A stretch of DNA of 64,000 nucleotides from Actinocorallia populi (GCF_002995495.1 NZ_PVZV01000006.1:372001-436000); one strand, 5' to 3'; counted from the first letter of the stretch, positions 1 through 8,928 are shown. Translations and numbers: made by a program. The notes: a model not told the origin generated them from the letters alone.

Positions 1-521
1 GCGGCGGCCCGCCGGACGTCGTGGTGTCCGTCATGTCGGGCACCAAGCACAACGGCGGTTTCTACACCGCGCTGAAGAAGGCCGGCTACAAGGGCGCCAT
101 CACCGACGCGACCAGCTACGACCCCAAGGTCATGGCCGACCCGCAGAGCGTCGCGGCGCTCGAAGGCGTCTACGCCGCGCCGCAGCTCGAGCCGTTCGAG
201 TCCGATATCCCGGAGATCGTCCAGATGAAGGCCGACCTGCGGAAGGCCGGCGGCGGCGACCTGGTGTTCAGCCAGCACATGGCCACCGGCTACTGGGCGG
301 CGGACGTCTTCCTGAAGATGCTGGAGAAGACGGGCAAGGACCTCACCCGCGAGAACTTCCTCAGGGCCGCCGACGGCTTCTCCTACGAGAACCCCGGATT
401 CGGGCGCGTCGCCTACCCGCAGAACAAGACACAGCCCACCGGTTGCGGCGCGCTGGTGCGCATCAAGGGCGGCGGGTTCGAGCTCGCCCGGCACCTGGAG
501 TGCTTCGACAACGTCGGCTGA
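1..521 (+). CDS. Branched-chain amino-acid-type ABC transporter substrate-binding protein, C-terminal part
   Basis: The reading frame is open to the left edge of the window, so the N-terminus, including any lipoprotein signal, lies outside. The visible ~173 residues look like the second lobe of a periplasmic-binding-protein type I (LivJ/Leu-Ile-Val receptor) domain: a hinge segment followed by alternating helices and strands ending in a Cys-containing tail. Family membership is inferred mainly from context, because LivH/LivM/LivF and LivG components follow directly on the same strand with a 28-base gap. The protein would be tethered outside the membrane and deliver substrate to the permease. 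The substrate could be an amino acid, an amide, urea or an aromatic acid; the sequence does not say which. Confidence 0.85.
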   Translation, partial: GGPPDVVVSVMSGTKHNGGFYTALKKAGYKGAITDATSYDPKVMADPQSVAALEGVYAAPQLEPFESDIPEIVQMKADLRKAGGGDLVFSQHMATGYWAADVFLKMLEKTGKDLTRENFLRAADGFSYENPGFGRVAYPQNKTQPTGCGALVRIKGGGFELARHLECFDNVG

Positions 522-549
522 TCCCGTCCGCCGCGCCTTGAGGTGATCT

Positions 550-3297
550 ATGACGGAACTCATCGGCTACATCCTCAGCGGCCTGGTGACCGGGGCGGTC
601 TTCGCCCTCATGGGCTCGGGCCTGACCCTCACCTACGCCACCACCGGGGTGTTCAACTTCGCGCACGGCGCGGTCGGCTTCGTCGCCGCGCTGCTGTTCT
701 TCGAACTCACCGTCGGCGCCGGCTGGCCCACCTGGATCGCGGGGCCGGTCGCGGTCGCCGTCGCCGGCCCGCTGCTGGGCTACCTGCTGCACCTGACGAT
801 GTTCCGGCGGCTCTCCTCGGCGGGGGAGACCGCGCAGATCGTCGCGACCATCGGCCTGACCATCGCGCTGCCCGCACTCGGCCTGGGCGCCATCGACCTG
901 CTCAACGGCGTGTTCGGGCTCTCCCTGCCCGGCGTCACCGAGGGCGGCGCGGCCCGCGGCCTGGGACCGCGGCCCGTGGAGACCTGGGAGTTCGCCGGGA
1001 TCACCCTGGACTCCGACCAGCTCATCGCCTTCACCGTCGCGGCGCTGACGGCCGCGGCGCTGTGGGCGCTGATGCGCCGCACCCCGCTGGGGCTGCGGAT
1101 GCGCGCGGCGGTCGACCGCCGCACGCTGGCCGAACTGCGGGGCGTGGACGTCGACCGCGCCTCGGCCCAGGCATGGATGCTGGGTTCGACGCTGGCGGCG
1201 GTGGCGGGCGTGCTGATCGTGCCCGTCGTGGGCCTGGACTCGGCGGCCTTCCTCGTCCTGCTGTTCACCTCCGCGACCGCCGCGGTGTTCGGTCGCCTGG
1301 CTTCGATCCCGGTGACGTTCGCCGCCGGACTCGCGCTGGGCGTCCTGCAGAACCTCGTCGCCGGATACGGGGATTTCGCGCAGGACGTCACCGGGATCCG
1401 GACGGCTGTGCCGGTCCTGCTGCTGTTCGCCGGGCTGCTGGTCCTCAACCGCTCGCGCGACCGGGTGGCCGGCTCCATCGCCGAGGACCCGCCCCCGCCG
1501 GACTACCTGGCGGACCTGCCGCGCTGGCGGCGGGCCCTGCCCTGGGGCGTGTCGCCGGCGGTGCTGCTGGTGTGGATGTTCACCATCGGCGACACCTACT
1601 GGATCGGGGTCGTCTCCCAGGGGCTGCTGTTCGCGCTGATCTTCTGCTCGTTCGTGGTCGTCACCGGCATCGGCGGCATGGTCAATCTCGCCCAGGCCGC
1701 CTTCGCCACCCTGGCCGCCCTCACCGTGGGGCTCGCGCTCAGCAAGGGCCTGCCGTTCGGGCTCGCGCTCGTGCTGGGGATCGCGGCGGCAGCCGTGGCC
1801 GGGGTCGTGGTGGCGCTGCCCGCGCTGCGGCTGGGCGGCAAGGTGCTCACCCTGGCCACCCTCGCCCTGGCGCTCCTGGCCGACCAGGTGCTGTTCCAGA
1901 TCGACGGTTTCGGCAACGGCACCCTGGGCTGGCAGATGCCCGCGATCTCCCTGGGGTTCGCCGACACCAACGACCCCCGCACCCGGGTGGTGCTGCTGCT
2001 GGCGCTGATCGCCCTGGTCGGGCTGCTGATCCGCAACCTGGAGCGCTCGGCGTCGGGGCGGGCGATCCTGGCGGTGCGCTCGGCGCCGTCGGCCGCGCAG
2101 GTCATCGGGATCTCCGCGACCCGCACCAAGATCACTCTGTTCGTGATGTCCGCGGCGATCGCCGGGCTCGGCGGTGTGCTGTTCGGGGTCTTCAACGGGC
2201 TGATCACCACCACGGACCTGCCCGCGGCCACCGGTTTCGTCTGGCTCGCGGTCGTCGTCGTCCAGGGCGTGCGCAGGGTCGGCGGCGCCGTGCTGGGCGG
2301 CATGTTCATGGTGTTCGTACCGGAGGTCCTGCACCTGTTCACCGATTCCCAGCACGTGGGGTCGATCCTGTTCGGGCTGGGCGGCATCGCGCTGGCCATG
2401 CACCCCGACGGCGTCCTCTCCCAGGCCGCCGAACAGCGCTACCGGCGCCGCCGCGAACGCGAGCAGAGGGAACTGGCGCAGGCGGCGGCCGCGCAGGACG
2501 TCGCTCCCCTCGACCTGGCACGGCCGTCGAAGACGGAAGGCCCTTCCGCCACCGTCCGGGAGCCGTCGCCCGCCACGGGTGAGGAGCGGGCCCCGGTCGA
2601 GGCGCTGCGCCTGGAAGGCGCGGTCGCTGGCTACGGCGACACGACGGTGCTGCGCGGCGTCGACCTGGTCGTGGCCCCCGGACAGGTGGTGGCGCTGCTG
2701 GGCGCCAACGGCGCCGGGAAGTCCACGACATGCCTGGCGGCGGCCGGGATCGTGCCGCTGACCACCGGCCGGGTACGCCTCGACGGCGCCGACGTCACCG
2801 CGCTCCCCGCGCACCGGCGGGCGGGCGCGGGAGTCTTCCTCGCGCCCGAGGGACGGGGGGTGTTCCCCGGCCTGACGGTCGAGGAGAACCTCGCCCTCCG
2901 CCTCCCGGACGCCGCCTCCCGCGCCGAGGCCTACGACCGCCTCCCCGCGCTGGCCGACCGGCGGACGATCGCCGCGGGAGCCCTCTCCGGGGGCGAGCAG
3001 CAGATGCTGGCCCTCGCGCCCGCCCTCGTCCGCCCGCCGCGCGTCCTGATCGCCGACGAGCCCTCCCTGGGTCTGGCCCCGCGCGTCGTCGACCAGGTCT
3101 TCGAGCTGTTCGACGAGCTGCGGAGCGGGGGAGCGGCGCTGCTCGTGGTCGAGGAGAAGGCCACCGGGGTGCTCGCGCTGGCCGACACCGTGGCGTTCAT
3201 GCGGCTCGGCCGCGTCGTGTGGAGCGGGGCACGGGCCGAAGTCGACGACGATCTGCTGACCAGCGCCTACCTCGGCGCGTTGGAGGGCGCACGGTGA
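550..3297 (+). CDS. LivH-LivM-LivF fusion: two permease domains plus ATPase of a branched-chain amino-acid-type ABC importer
   Basis: One 915-residue polypeptide carries three parts that are usually separate. Residues ~1-300 are a LivH-type permease (start motif YATTGVFNFAHGA). Residues ~325-620 are a LivM-type permease (GGMVNLAQAAF, then the conserved AVRSAPSAAQVIGI segment). Residues ~675-915 are a LivF-type ATPase with Walker A GANGAGKST (~718-726), signature LSGGEQQM (~811) and Walker B VLIADEPSLGL (~831). A charged, Pro/Ala-rich linker (~625-675) joins membrane and ATPase parts. It overlaps livG by 4 bases (GTGA), so the two are probably translationally coupled. LivH-LivM fusions are known in actinobacteria; the added LivF makes this one unusually complete. 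The frame stays open across both junctions, so the fusion is real in this sequence. Confidence 0.93.
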   Translation: MTELIGYILSGLVTGAVFALMGSGLTLTYATTGVFNFAHGAVGFVAALLFFELTVGAGWPTWIAGPVAVAVAGPLLGYLLHLTMFRRLSSAGETAQIVATIGLTIALPALGLGAIDLLNGVFGLSLPGVTEGGAARGLGPRPVETWEFAGITLDSDQLIAFTVAALTAAALWALMRRTPLGLRMRAAVDRRTLAELRGVDVDRASAQAWMLGSTLAAVAGVLIVPVVGLDSAAFLVLLFTSATAAVFGRLASIPVTFAAGLALGVLQNLVAGYGDFAQDVTGIRTAVPVLLLFAGLLVLNRSRDRVAGSIAEDPPPPDYLADLPRWRRALPWGVSPAVLLVWMFTIGDTYWIGVVSQGLLFALIFCSFVVVTGIGGMVNLAQAAFATLAALTVGLALSKGLPFGLALVLGIAAAAVAGVVVALPALRLGGKVLTLATLALALLADQVLFQIDGFGNGTLGWQMPAISLGFADTNDPRTRVVLLLALIALVGLLIRNLERSASGRAILAVRSAPSAAQVIGISATRTKITLFVMSAAIAGLGGVLFGVFNGLITTTDLPAATGFVWLAVVVVQGVRRVGGAVLGGMFMVFVPEVLHLFTDSQHVGSILFGLGGIALAMHPDGVLSQAAEQRYRRRREREQRELAQAAAAQDVAPLDLARPSKTEGPSATVREPSPATGEERAPVEALRLEGAVAGYGDTTVLRGVDLVVAPGQVVALLGANGAGKSTTCLAAAGIVPLTTGRVRLDGADVTALPAHRRAGAGVFLAPEGRGVFPGLTVEENLALRLPDAASRAEAYDRLPALADRRTIAAGALSGGEQQMLALAPALVRPPRVLIADEPSLGLAPRVVDQVFELFDELRSGGAALLVVEEKATGVLALADTVAFMRLGRVVWSGARAEVDDDLLTSAYLGALEGAR

Positions 3298-4052
3298 AGA
3301 CGGCTGACCCGGCCATCCAGGTGCGGGGGGTGGGCGTCGACTTCGGCGGCGTCCGCGCCCTGAACGGCGTGACGTTCTCGGTGGAGGCCGGCCGGACCTG
3401 CGGGGTCATCGGCCCCAACGGGGCGGGCAAGACGACGCTCTTCGACGTGGTGACCGGCCTGCGCCGCCCCACGGCCGGCTCGGTCCTGCTGCACGGGTCG
3501 GACGTGACGGCCACCGGGGCGCTGGGCCGCTCCCGGCTGGGGGTGCGCCGGACCTTCCAGCGCCCGCAGGTGTTCGGGCGCCTGACCGTCCTGGACAACG
3601 TGCTCGCCGCCCTGGAATGGCACGGCGGCGGCGGAGGCCTCGCCGGCGACCTCCTGGCCCTGCCCGCCCGCGGGCGCCGCGAGAGGCGGCGGCGCGAGCG
3701 CGCCCTGGAGGCCCTGGACCGGTGCGGCCTCGCGGACCTGGCGGGAGCCCACGCCGCGGACCTGCCCATCGGCCGCCGCCGCATGGTCGAACTGGCCCGC
3801 GCGATCGTCGACGAGCCGTCCGTGCTGCTCCTGGACGAGCCCACCTCCGGCCTGGACGCCGACCAGAGCGCCCGCTTCGCCGCCGTCGTGGCCGGCCTGG
3901 ACACCACGGTCCTGCTGGTCGAGCACGACGTCGGGTTCGTCATGGACGCCTGCGAGCGCGTCATCGTCCTCGACCTGGGCGAGGTCATCGCCGAGGGGAC
4001 GCCCGCCGGGATCCGCGAGGACCCCGCCGTCCGCGCCGCCTACCTGGGCTGA
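3294..4052 (+). CDS. LivG-type ABC transporter ATP-binding protein
   Basis: A 252-residue ATPase with Walker A GPNGAGKTT (~40-48), the LivG-type signature variant LPIGRRRMVELARA, Walker B VLLLDEPTSGLD (~176) and a C-terminal tail ending REDPAVRAAYLG, typical of this branch. It would pair with the LivF domain fused to the permeases to give the ATPase heterodimer of the importer. The GTG start is chosen because it overlaps the TGA of the preceding gene (GTGA) and places the first strand directly before the nucleotide-binding domain. Its stop overlaps the tail of the convergent TetR gene by 13 bases. Confidence 0.92.
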   Translation: MKTADPAIQVRGVGVDFGGVRALNGVTFSVEAGRTCGVIGPNGAGKTTLFDVVTGLRRPTAGSVLLHGSDVTATGALGRSRLGVRRTFQRPQVFGRLTVLDNVLAALEWHGGGGGLAGDLLALPARGRRERRRRERALEALDRCGLADLAGAHAADLPIGRRRMVELARAIVDEPSVLLLDEPTSGLDADQSARFAAVVAGLDTTVLLVEHDVGFVMDACERVIVLDLGEVIAEGTPAGIREDPAVRAAYLG

Positions 4053-4693
4053 GCCCCACCGGGGGGCGGGGCGGCCCCGGGGCCGAGAATCCGGTCGACG
4101 GTGGTGTGCAGGAGGGAGCGGAAGATCTCCACCGCGGCCGGGTCGTCGGCGTACAGCATGCCGTGGCCGGGCGCGAGGATGCCGGAGCCGAGGAAGCCGA
4201 TCGCGGACCAGATCACGACGCCCATGAGGGGGTAGGCGCCGAACCCCTCCGGGGCCTCGTGCCCGATCTTGCGCGCGACCAGCCGCAGCACGGGCCGCGC
4301 GTACCGGTCCTCGATCTCGTCGATCTCGGCGGCGTCGGACACCTGGCGGTGGATCCACAACGCCATGAACTCGGGGTGCTCCACGTAGAAGTCGAGGAAG
4401 GCGTCCGCGAAGACGTGCGCCGCCGCGCGCCCGTCCCCGGCCCGGCCCACGGTCTCCTCGATCCGCGCGTACTTGGCCGCGGTGACCCGGTCCATGACCC
4501 GCAGGTAGAGCTCGCGTTTGCCCCCGGTCAGCCCGACGATCTCCCTGACGGAGGCCCCGGCCGCGTCGGCGATGGTCTCCAGCGAGGTCAGGTCGTAGCC
4601 CAGCCCCGCGAACAACCGCGTGGCCAGGCCGACGATCCGCTCTTCGGTGATCTCTTCCCCCATCCTCCTCACCCTAGGGAAAATCGACGGCAT
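4040..4693 (-). CDS. TetR-family transcriptional regulator
   Basis: The N-terminal helix-turn-helix runs RIVGLATRLFAGLGYDLTSLETIADAAGASVREIV, followed by the short GGKRELYLRV segment that replaces the usual Y-F-x-x-K motif, and a helical ligand-binding domain. It sits tail to tail with livG. Two starts are possible. The one given has an AGGAG-like site about 9 bases upstream. An internal ATG at 4663 (MGEEITEE) fits the HTH position better but has its GGAGG abutting the codon. The protein is clearly related to the TetR at 8350-8928 (shared pattern LF-x-x-LGYD-x-TS and IADAAG, then GGKR-x-LYL). Ligand and target are unknown; the importer or the secreted phosphodiesterase are the nearest candidates. 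Confidence 0.85.
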   Translation of the reverse strand: MPSIFPRVRRMGEEITEERIVGLATRLFAGLGYDLTSLETIADAAGASVREIVGLTGGKRELYLRVMDRVTAAKYARIEETVGRAGDGRAAAHVFADAFLDFYVEHPEFMALWIHRQVSDAAEIDEIEDRYARPVLRLVARKIGHEAPEGFGAYPLMGVVIWSAIGFLGSGILAPGHGMLYADDPAAVEIFRSLLHTTVDRILGPGAAPPPGGAQPR

Positions 4694-4793
4694 TCCGGAT
4701 ATGGCTCCTGTAAGGACTGTCCCAACGACCGGTTGCCCCGCGCCGCCCCCGTGGCGAAAAAGGGTCTTGCCGAAGAGGTGATCGCGTCGTCAG

Positions 4794-6143
4794 ATGGCGG
4801 TCATGGGAACGAAGTCGCGGTGCCTCGTCGCTTTGGCCGTCTCCGCCCTGCTCTCGGTGGCGGCTCCCGGCCCCGCCCTGCCCGCCCGCGCGGACCCGGG
4901 CGGCGCCTTCACCGTCCTCACCTACAACGTGGCGGGGCTGCCCGAGATCCTGTCCAGCGCCCCCACCGACCGCAGAACCGCCACCACCGCGATCGGCGAA
5001 CGCCTCGGCCCCTACGACATCGTCCACGTGCAGGAGGACTTCAACTACCACGCCTACCTGTACGCCGCCGACGGCCATCCGCACCGTACGCCCACCAGCG
5101 GCGGCGCCGGGCTGGGCAGCGGGCTGAACACGCTGTCCGGCCTTCCCTACGACACCGGCGACTTCGAGCGCGTCACCTGGGACGACTGCTCGCTCGGCTC
5201 CGGGGACTGCCTGACCCCCAAGGGCTTCACCTTCATGCGGGTCCGGCTCGCCGAGGGCGTCCACGTCGACCTCTACAACCTGCACGCGGACGCGGGGAGC
5301 GGGCCCGGCGACCTGAAGGCGCGCGCGGCGAACCTGGCGCAGCTCACCTCGTTCATCCGGTCCCGTTCGGCCGGCAGGGCCGTCGTGGTGATGGGCGACA
5401 CGAACACCCGCTACACCCGCGCCGGTGACACGATCGCCGAGTTCGCCGCCGCCAACGGACTCGCCGACCCGTGGGTGGACCTGGTCCGCGGGGGAGAGGC
5501 ACCCGCCAAGGGCGACCCCGCGCTGGTCTGCGACAAGGCGGCCCCCACCGCCGCCTGCGAGGTCGTCGACAAGGTCCTCTACCGGGGCGACAAGCAGATC
5601 TCGCTGACCGCGACCTCCTACGGCAACGACCACGCCGCGTTCCTGACCGGGGACGGCCTCATGCTGTCCGACCACCACCCGATCTCGGCGGGCCTCACCT
5701 GGCGGCAGAGCCCCGGCTTCCGGCTGAGCGACCCGTTCGGCGGCCCGCACGGCGGCCACTACAGCGACCTGCCGTCCGTGAAGGCCGGGTCCCGGGTCGC
5801 GGTCCTGTCGCTGCGCGCGGGCTCCCGCGTCGACCGGGTCGGCGCGACCCTGGAGGACGGCACGGTCCTGTCCCACGGCGGGACGGGCGGCACCCTGAGG
5901 ACCCTGGCACTGGACCGCGGCGAGTACGCGGTCTCGGCGAAGCTCTGCCGCGGCCGGAAGCACGGCCGCACCCGGATCTTCCACGTGGAGTTCACCACCG
6001 ACCGGGGCCGCACCCTGTCCGGCGGCACCGTCACACCGGACTGCGTGTCGCACACCGCCCCGCCGGGCTGGCAGATCGCCGGATACCACGGCAGGTCCGG
6101 CACCGAGGTGAACAAACTGGGCATGATCTACACCCGCCGCTGA
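4794..6143 (+). CDS. Secreted endonuclease/exonuclease/phosphatase-family enzyme (sphingomyelinase-like) with C-terminal jacalin-like lectin domain
   Basis: Residues 1-~33 form a Sec signal peptide (Lys/Arg start, Ala/Leu core, cleavage near ARA-DP). Residues ~37-300 carry the metal-dependent phosphodiesterase motifs of the DNase I/neutral sphingomyelinase fold: TYNVAGLP, VQEDFNYHAY (metal-binding Glu), NLHADAG, VVMGDTNTRY and the terminal SDHHPIS with its catalytic Asp-His. Residues ~310-449 match a jacalin-type beta-prism lectin (DGTVLSHGGTGGTLRTL, then RIFHVEFTTDRGR and a final GYHGRSG segment). The likely role is extracellular hydrolysis of a phosphodiester substrate, perhaps a phospholipid head group, with the lectin directing the enzyme to sugars. 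Whether the substrate is sphingomyelin, another phospholipid or nucleic acid cannot be told. An alternative ATG lies three codons in. Confidence 0.85.
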   Translation: MAVMGTKSRCLVALAVSALLSVAAPGPALPARADPGGAFTVLTYNVAGLPEILSSAPTDRRTATTAIGERLGPYDIVHVQEDFNYHAYLYAADGHPHRTPTSGGAGLGSGLNTLSGLPYDTGDFERVTWDDCSLGSGDCLTPKGFTFMRVRLAEGVHVDLYNLHADAGSGPGDLKARAANLAQLTSFIRSRSAGRAVVVMGDTNTRYTRAGDTIAEFAAANGLADPWVDLVRGGEAPAKGDPALVCDKAAPTAACEVVDKVLYRGDKQISLTATSYGNDHAAFLTGDGLMLSDHHPISAGLTWRQSPGFRLSDPFGGPHGGHYSDLPSVKAGSRVAVLSLRAGSRVDRVGATLEDGTVLSHGGTGGTLRTLALDRGEYAVSAKLCRGRKHGRTRIFHVEFTTDRGRTLSGGTVTPDCVSHTAPPGWQIAGYHGRSGTEVNKLGMIYTRR

Positions 6144-6251
6144 CCCGCCCGTCCCGCCGCGGCGCTCCTTCGGAGCCCGCGGCCCCTGCATCCTCCGGTG
6201 AGGGATATAAATGCGCCGAAGTCGTCCTTATCTCCGGAGAATGTGAGGGAC

Positions 6252-6683
6252 ATGGGAAAGAGACTGCCGCTCAAGGCGGCGCACGCCGCCGTGGACGCCG
6301 CGCTGGAGCGGGCCGCCGCGGACGGCCTCCGGATCGCGGTCGCCGTGGTCGACGCCAGGGGAGCCGACATCCTCGTCGCCCGCGGTGACGGAGCCCCCTG
6401 GTTCAGCCCCGGCGTGGCCCGCGCGAAGGCCGCCTCCTCGACGGCCTTCCGGGTTCCCAGCGACGCCATGCAGGGAATCCGCGAGACCTACCCCGACCTG
6501 TTCGCCCTCATCGACGATCAGGTCCCTCACCGCCTGACGACACTCCCCGGCGGCCTCCCCGTCCGGCACGACGGCGAACTGCTCGGCGCGATCGGCGTCA
6601 GCGGCGCGACCGCCGAACAGGACGTCGAGTGCGCACAGGCGGCGCTGGACGCCCTCGCCGTCCTCCTCGCGTCAGGCTCCTGA
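6252..6683 (+). CDS. HbpS/GlcG-family (haem-degrading/DUF336) small protein
   Basis: A 143-residue protein that fits the compact GlcG/HbpS fold: an N-terminal helix (AAHAAVDAALERAAADGLRIAVAVVDARG), a central segment ending in a DALFxLIDDQV-like stretch, and a C-terminal GAIGVSGATAEQDVECAQAAL helix. HbpS of Streptomyces binds haem and modulates an oxidative-stress sensor, but many relatives have unrelated or unknown ligands. No signal peptide is visible, so it is probably cytoplasmic. The ATG is preferred over an upstream GTG at 6198 because GAGGGA lies 4-5 bases upstream and it starts the conserved fold. A GC-rich hairpin follows the stop, consistent with a single-gene transcript. Confidence 0.75.
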   Translation: MGKRLPLKAAHAAVDAALERAAADGLRIAVAVVDARGADILVARGDGAPWFSPGVARAKAASSTAFRVPSDAMQGIRETYPDLFALIDDQVPHRLTTLPGGLPVRHDGELLGAIGVSGATAEQDVECAQAALDALAVLLASGS

Positions 6684-6690
6684 ACGAGGC

Positions 6691-6716
6691 GGCGGCCGGG
6701 ACGCCGCCCGGCCGCC
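6691..6716 (+). terminator. GC hairpin after the HbpS/GlcG-like gene
   Basis: Ten-base perfect arms (GGCGGCCGGG and CCCGGCCGCC) enclose a 6-base loop 8 bases after the stop codon. There is no U-tract, as is common for actinobacterial terminators. Confidence 0.5.
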
Positions 6717-6889
6717 GTCCGTGGGCGGAGGATTCCTTTTCGCCATGAACGAAATATTTATCCGCATTTGTTGAATCCCGTCTCAGGGAAGGAGCGAATT
6801 CCCCGGCCGCCCCTTGCGGTAGCCTCGGTGATCTTCGATTTCACTCGCCGTCGAGTGAATTTTTCGGGAAGGTGCCGGTCGGGGAGAAA

Positions 6890-8236
6890 ATGCGGATCAC
6901 TGGCGGAATTGCCATCACGTTCGGTATATCTGCTGTGTTCTTCGCGCTTTACGCCTCGTTCTCGTTGCTCGAGCACGCCCGGTTGAGGACGAGTGGGTAT
7001 GATCTCGGAATATTCCACCAGGCGGTGGCCTCGTATGCGGATTTCCGACCGCCGATCTCGCCGTTGAAGGGAGCCGACTACCACCTTCTCGGCGACCATT
7101 TCCACCCGATACTGGCGACGCTGGCGCCGCTGCACCGGATCTGGCCGGACGCCGGGTCGCTGCTGGTGGCGCAGGCCGCGCTGATCGCGCTGTCCGTCCT
7201 CGCGGTGGGGCGGTACGCGGTCCGGACGCTGGGGGCGAAAGGCCACGCGATCGCCGTCGCCTACGGGTCGTCGTGGGGTCTGCAGGGCCTGGCGGCCTTC
7301 GACTTCCACGAGGTGGCGTTCGCCGTGCCGCTGCTGGCGTTCGCGACGGCGGCGCTGGCCGAGGAGCGCTGGAAGGCCGCCGCGGCCTGGGCGCTGCCCC
7401 TCCTCCTGGTGAAGGAGGACATGGGATTCACGGTCGCGGCCGTCGGCGCCTACCTGGCGTGGAAAGGACGGCGCGGACTCGGCGCGGGGGTCGCCGCCGC
7501 CGGTGCGGCCGCCGTCCCCCTGACCGTCCTCGTGCTGATCCCCGCGTTCAACCGGACCGGGCGCTACCCCTACTCCGGCACTGAGCTCGGCCTCACCGAC
7601 CCGGTGGGCAAGGCGGCCCTGGTCGGCTGGCTCCTCCTGCTCACCCTCGGCCTCTGCCTGACATCCCCCCTGGTGTTGATCGCGGTGCCCTCCCTGGGAC
7701 TGCGGCTCCTGTCGGACAACCCGCTGTACTGGAGCACGGGCGAGGTCCACTACAACGCGATCCTCATGCCCGTCCTGTTCATCGCGATGACCGGCGGCCT
7801 GGCGGCTCTGCGCGCGGCACGCACGCGGCCGGCCCGCTCGCCCGTGGACCTCGCCCCGTACGCCGTGCTGCTGGTGGCGCTGGCCCTCCTGCCGTCGACC
7901 CCGATCGGCGACTGCTCCTGGCGTGCCGACCCGCGCGCGCGGGCCGCCAGGGGGCTCCTCGAGCGGATCCCGGACGGCGCGACCGTCGCCGCGGGCAACA
8001 ACCTCGTGCCGCAGCTCACGGGAAGGACCACCGTGGTGGCCTTCCCCGATCCCAGCGGCCGCCCCTACGACTGGGTCGCCCTCGACCTGGAGCGCCGCTC
8101 GAACACCCCCCGGACGGTCGGGGAGCAGGACGCGGCCCTGGCCGAGCTGCCCGGCAGGGGCTTCCGGCGGCTCGCCTCGAGCGGCGGCGTCGTGCTCTTC
8201 CACCGCCCGAGCGCCGCGAACAGACCTGCCTCGTAA
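6890..8236 (+). CDS. DUF2079 polytopic membrane protein
   Basis: The protein begins with a membrane anchor (GIAITFGISAVFFALYASFSL) followed by the DUF2079 signature region: SGYDLGIFHQAVASYADFRPPISPLKG, then LLGDHFHPILATLAPLHRIWP. About eight or nine further hydrophobic segments follow, with conserved FDFHEVAFAVPLLAF and LLVKEDMG motifs. The C-terminal ~110 residues are soluble and probably extracytoplasmic. DUF2079 proteins resemble GT-C glycosyltransferases/mannosyltransferases in layout, with acidic residues in the first loop, but no reaction is established. The ATG is preferred with GGGGAG three bases upstream; a GTG at 6872 is an alternative. Intergenic DNA on both sides is AT-richer than the surroundings, so it is probably transcribed alone. 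Confidence 0.85.
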   Translation: MRITGGIAITFGISAVFFALYASFSLLEHARLRTSGYDLGIFHQAVASYADFRPPISPLKGADYHLLGDHFHPILATLAPLHRIWPDAGSLLVAQAALIALSVLAVGRYAVRTLGAKGHAIAVAYGSSWGLQGLAAFDFHEVAFAVPLLAFATAALAEERWKAAAAWALPLLLVKEDMGFTVAAVGAYLAWKGRRGLGAGVAAAGAAAVPLTVLVLIPAFNRTGRYPYSGTELGLTDPVGKAALVGWLLLLTLGLCLTSPLVLIAVPSLGLRLLSDNPLYWSTGEVHYNAILMPVLFIAMTGGLAALRAARTRPARSPVDLAPYAVLLVALALLPSTPIGDCSWRADPRARAARGLLERIPDGATVAAGNNLVPQLTGRTTVVAFPDPSGRPYDWVALDLERRSNTPRTVGEQDAALAELPGRGFRRLASSGGVVLFHRPSAANRPAS

Positions 8237-8349
8237 GGCATTCCGGATTTTGCCTTTTCCACGGAAATTCGGGGTGAATATCTGAATCCAGGCATGGGAT
8301 GCCGCTTTCCGCGCGTGGTTAGAGTGGAGGGCCAGTGAGGTGGTGATCC

Positions 8350-8928
8350 ATGTCCATGTCCGAACCGTCCCCCCGCGACCGGCTGCTGGCCGTGGCCACG
8401 AAACTGTTCGCGGAACTGGGGTACGACCAGACGTCGAAAGAGCTGATCGCCGACGCGGCGGGACTTCCCGCGAGCTTCATCACGGAGGAATTCGGCGGTA
8501 AGCGCCAGCTGTACCTGGAGGTCTTCCGCCAGGTGAGCGCCGCGGAACTGGCGCTGGTCCGGAGATTCGCGGACGGGGGGATCACCAGGGGGAGATACCA
8601 CGACTTTCTCGACGACTATCTCGACTACCTGCAGGAGAACCCCGAACACGCGGCCCTGATGCTCCAGCGCTGGCTGAACGACGCGGCGGACATCCGGGAG
8701 ATAGAACAGGCCTATGTCACCCCGCAGGCGGTGGAGATCCGGATGCGGACCGCCGCTCTCTTCCGCGAGGGGATGGACGTCGAGATGATGACCTGGAGTT
8801 CGGCCTGGGCGGCCCAGGTCTTCACCCTCACCGGCCTCCCCGGCCACGGGGAGGGGGAGGCGCCCCGGGACCTCGAGCGGTTCCGCCGCTACCTCCACAC
8901 CCTGGCCGACCTGTACCTCAAGGACTGA
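8350..8928 (+). CDS. TetR-family transcriptional regulator
   Basis: A 192-residue regulator with an N-terminal HTH (RLLAVATKLFAELGYDQTSKELIADAAGLPASFI), then EEFGGKRQLYLEV and an all-helical ligand-binding half. It is a close relative of the TetR at 4040-4693, 4 kb away, and shares its unusual GGKR segment. It starts 58 bases before the TerD-fused protein on the same strand, which makes that gene a plausible target or operon partner. No convincing dyad operator was found in the 113 bases upstream beyond a short GGCAT-GGG-ATGCC. Confidence 0.88.
   Translation: MSMSEPSPRDRLLAVATKLFAELGYDQTSKELIADAAGLPASFITEEFGGKRQLYLEVFRQVSAAELALVRRFADGGITRGRYHDFLDDYLDYLQENPEHAALMLQRWLNDAADIREIEQAYVTPQAVEIRMRTAALFREGMDVEMMTWSSAWAAQVFTLTGLPGHGEGEAPRDLERFRRYLHTLADLYLKD

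Noticed and set aside
463-2814. A 783-codon open frame on the reverse strand opposite the LivHMF fusion.
   Set aside because: It is an antisense shadow caused by GC-rich third positions: very Arg/Gly/Gln-rich, no domain, and it covers a gene with clear motifs.
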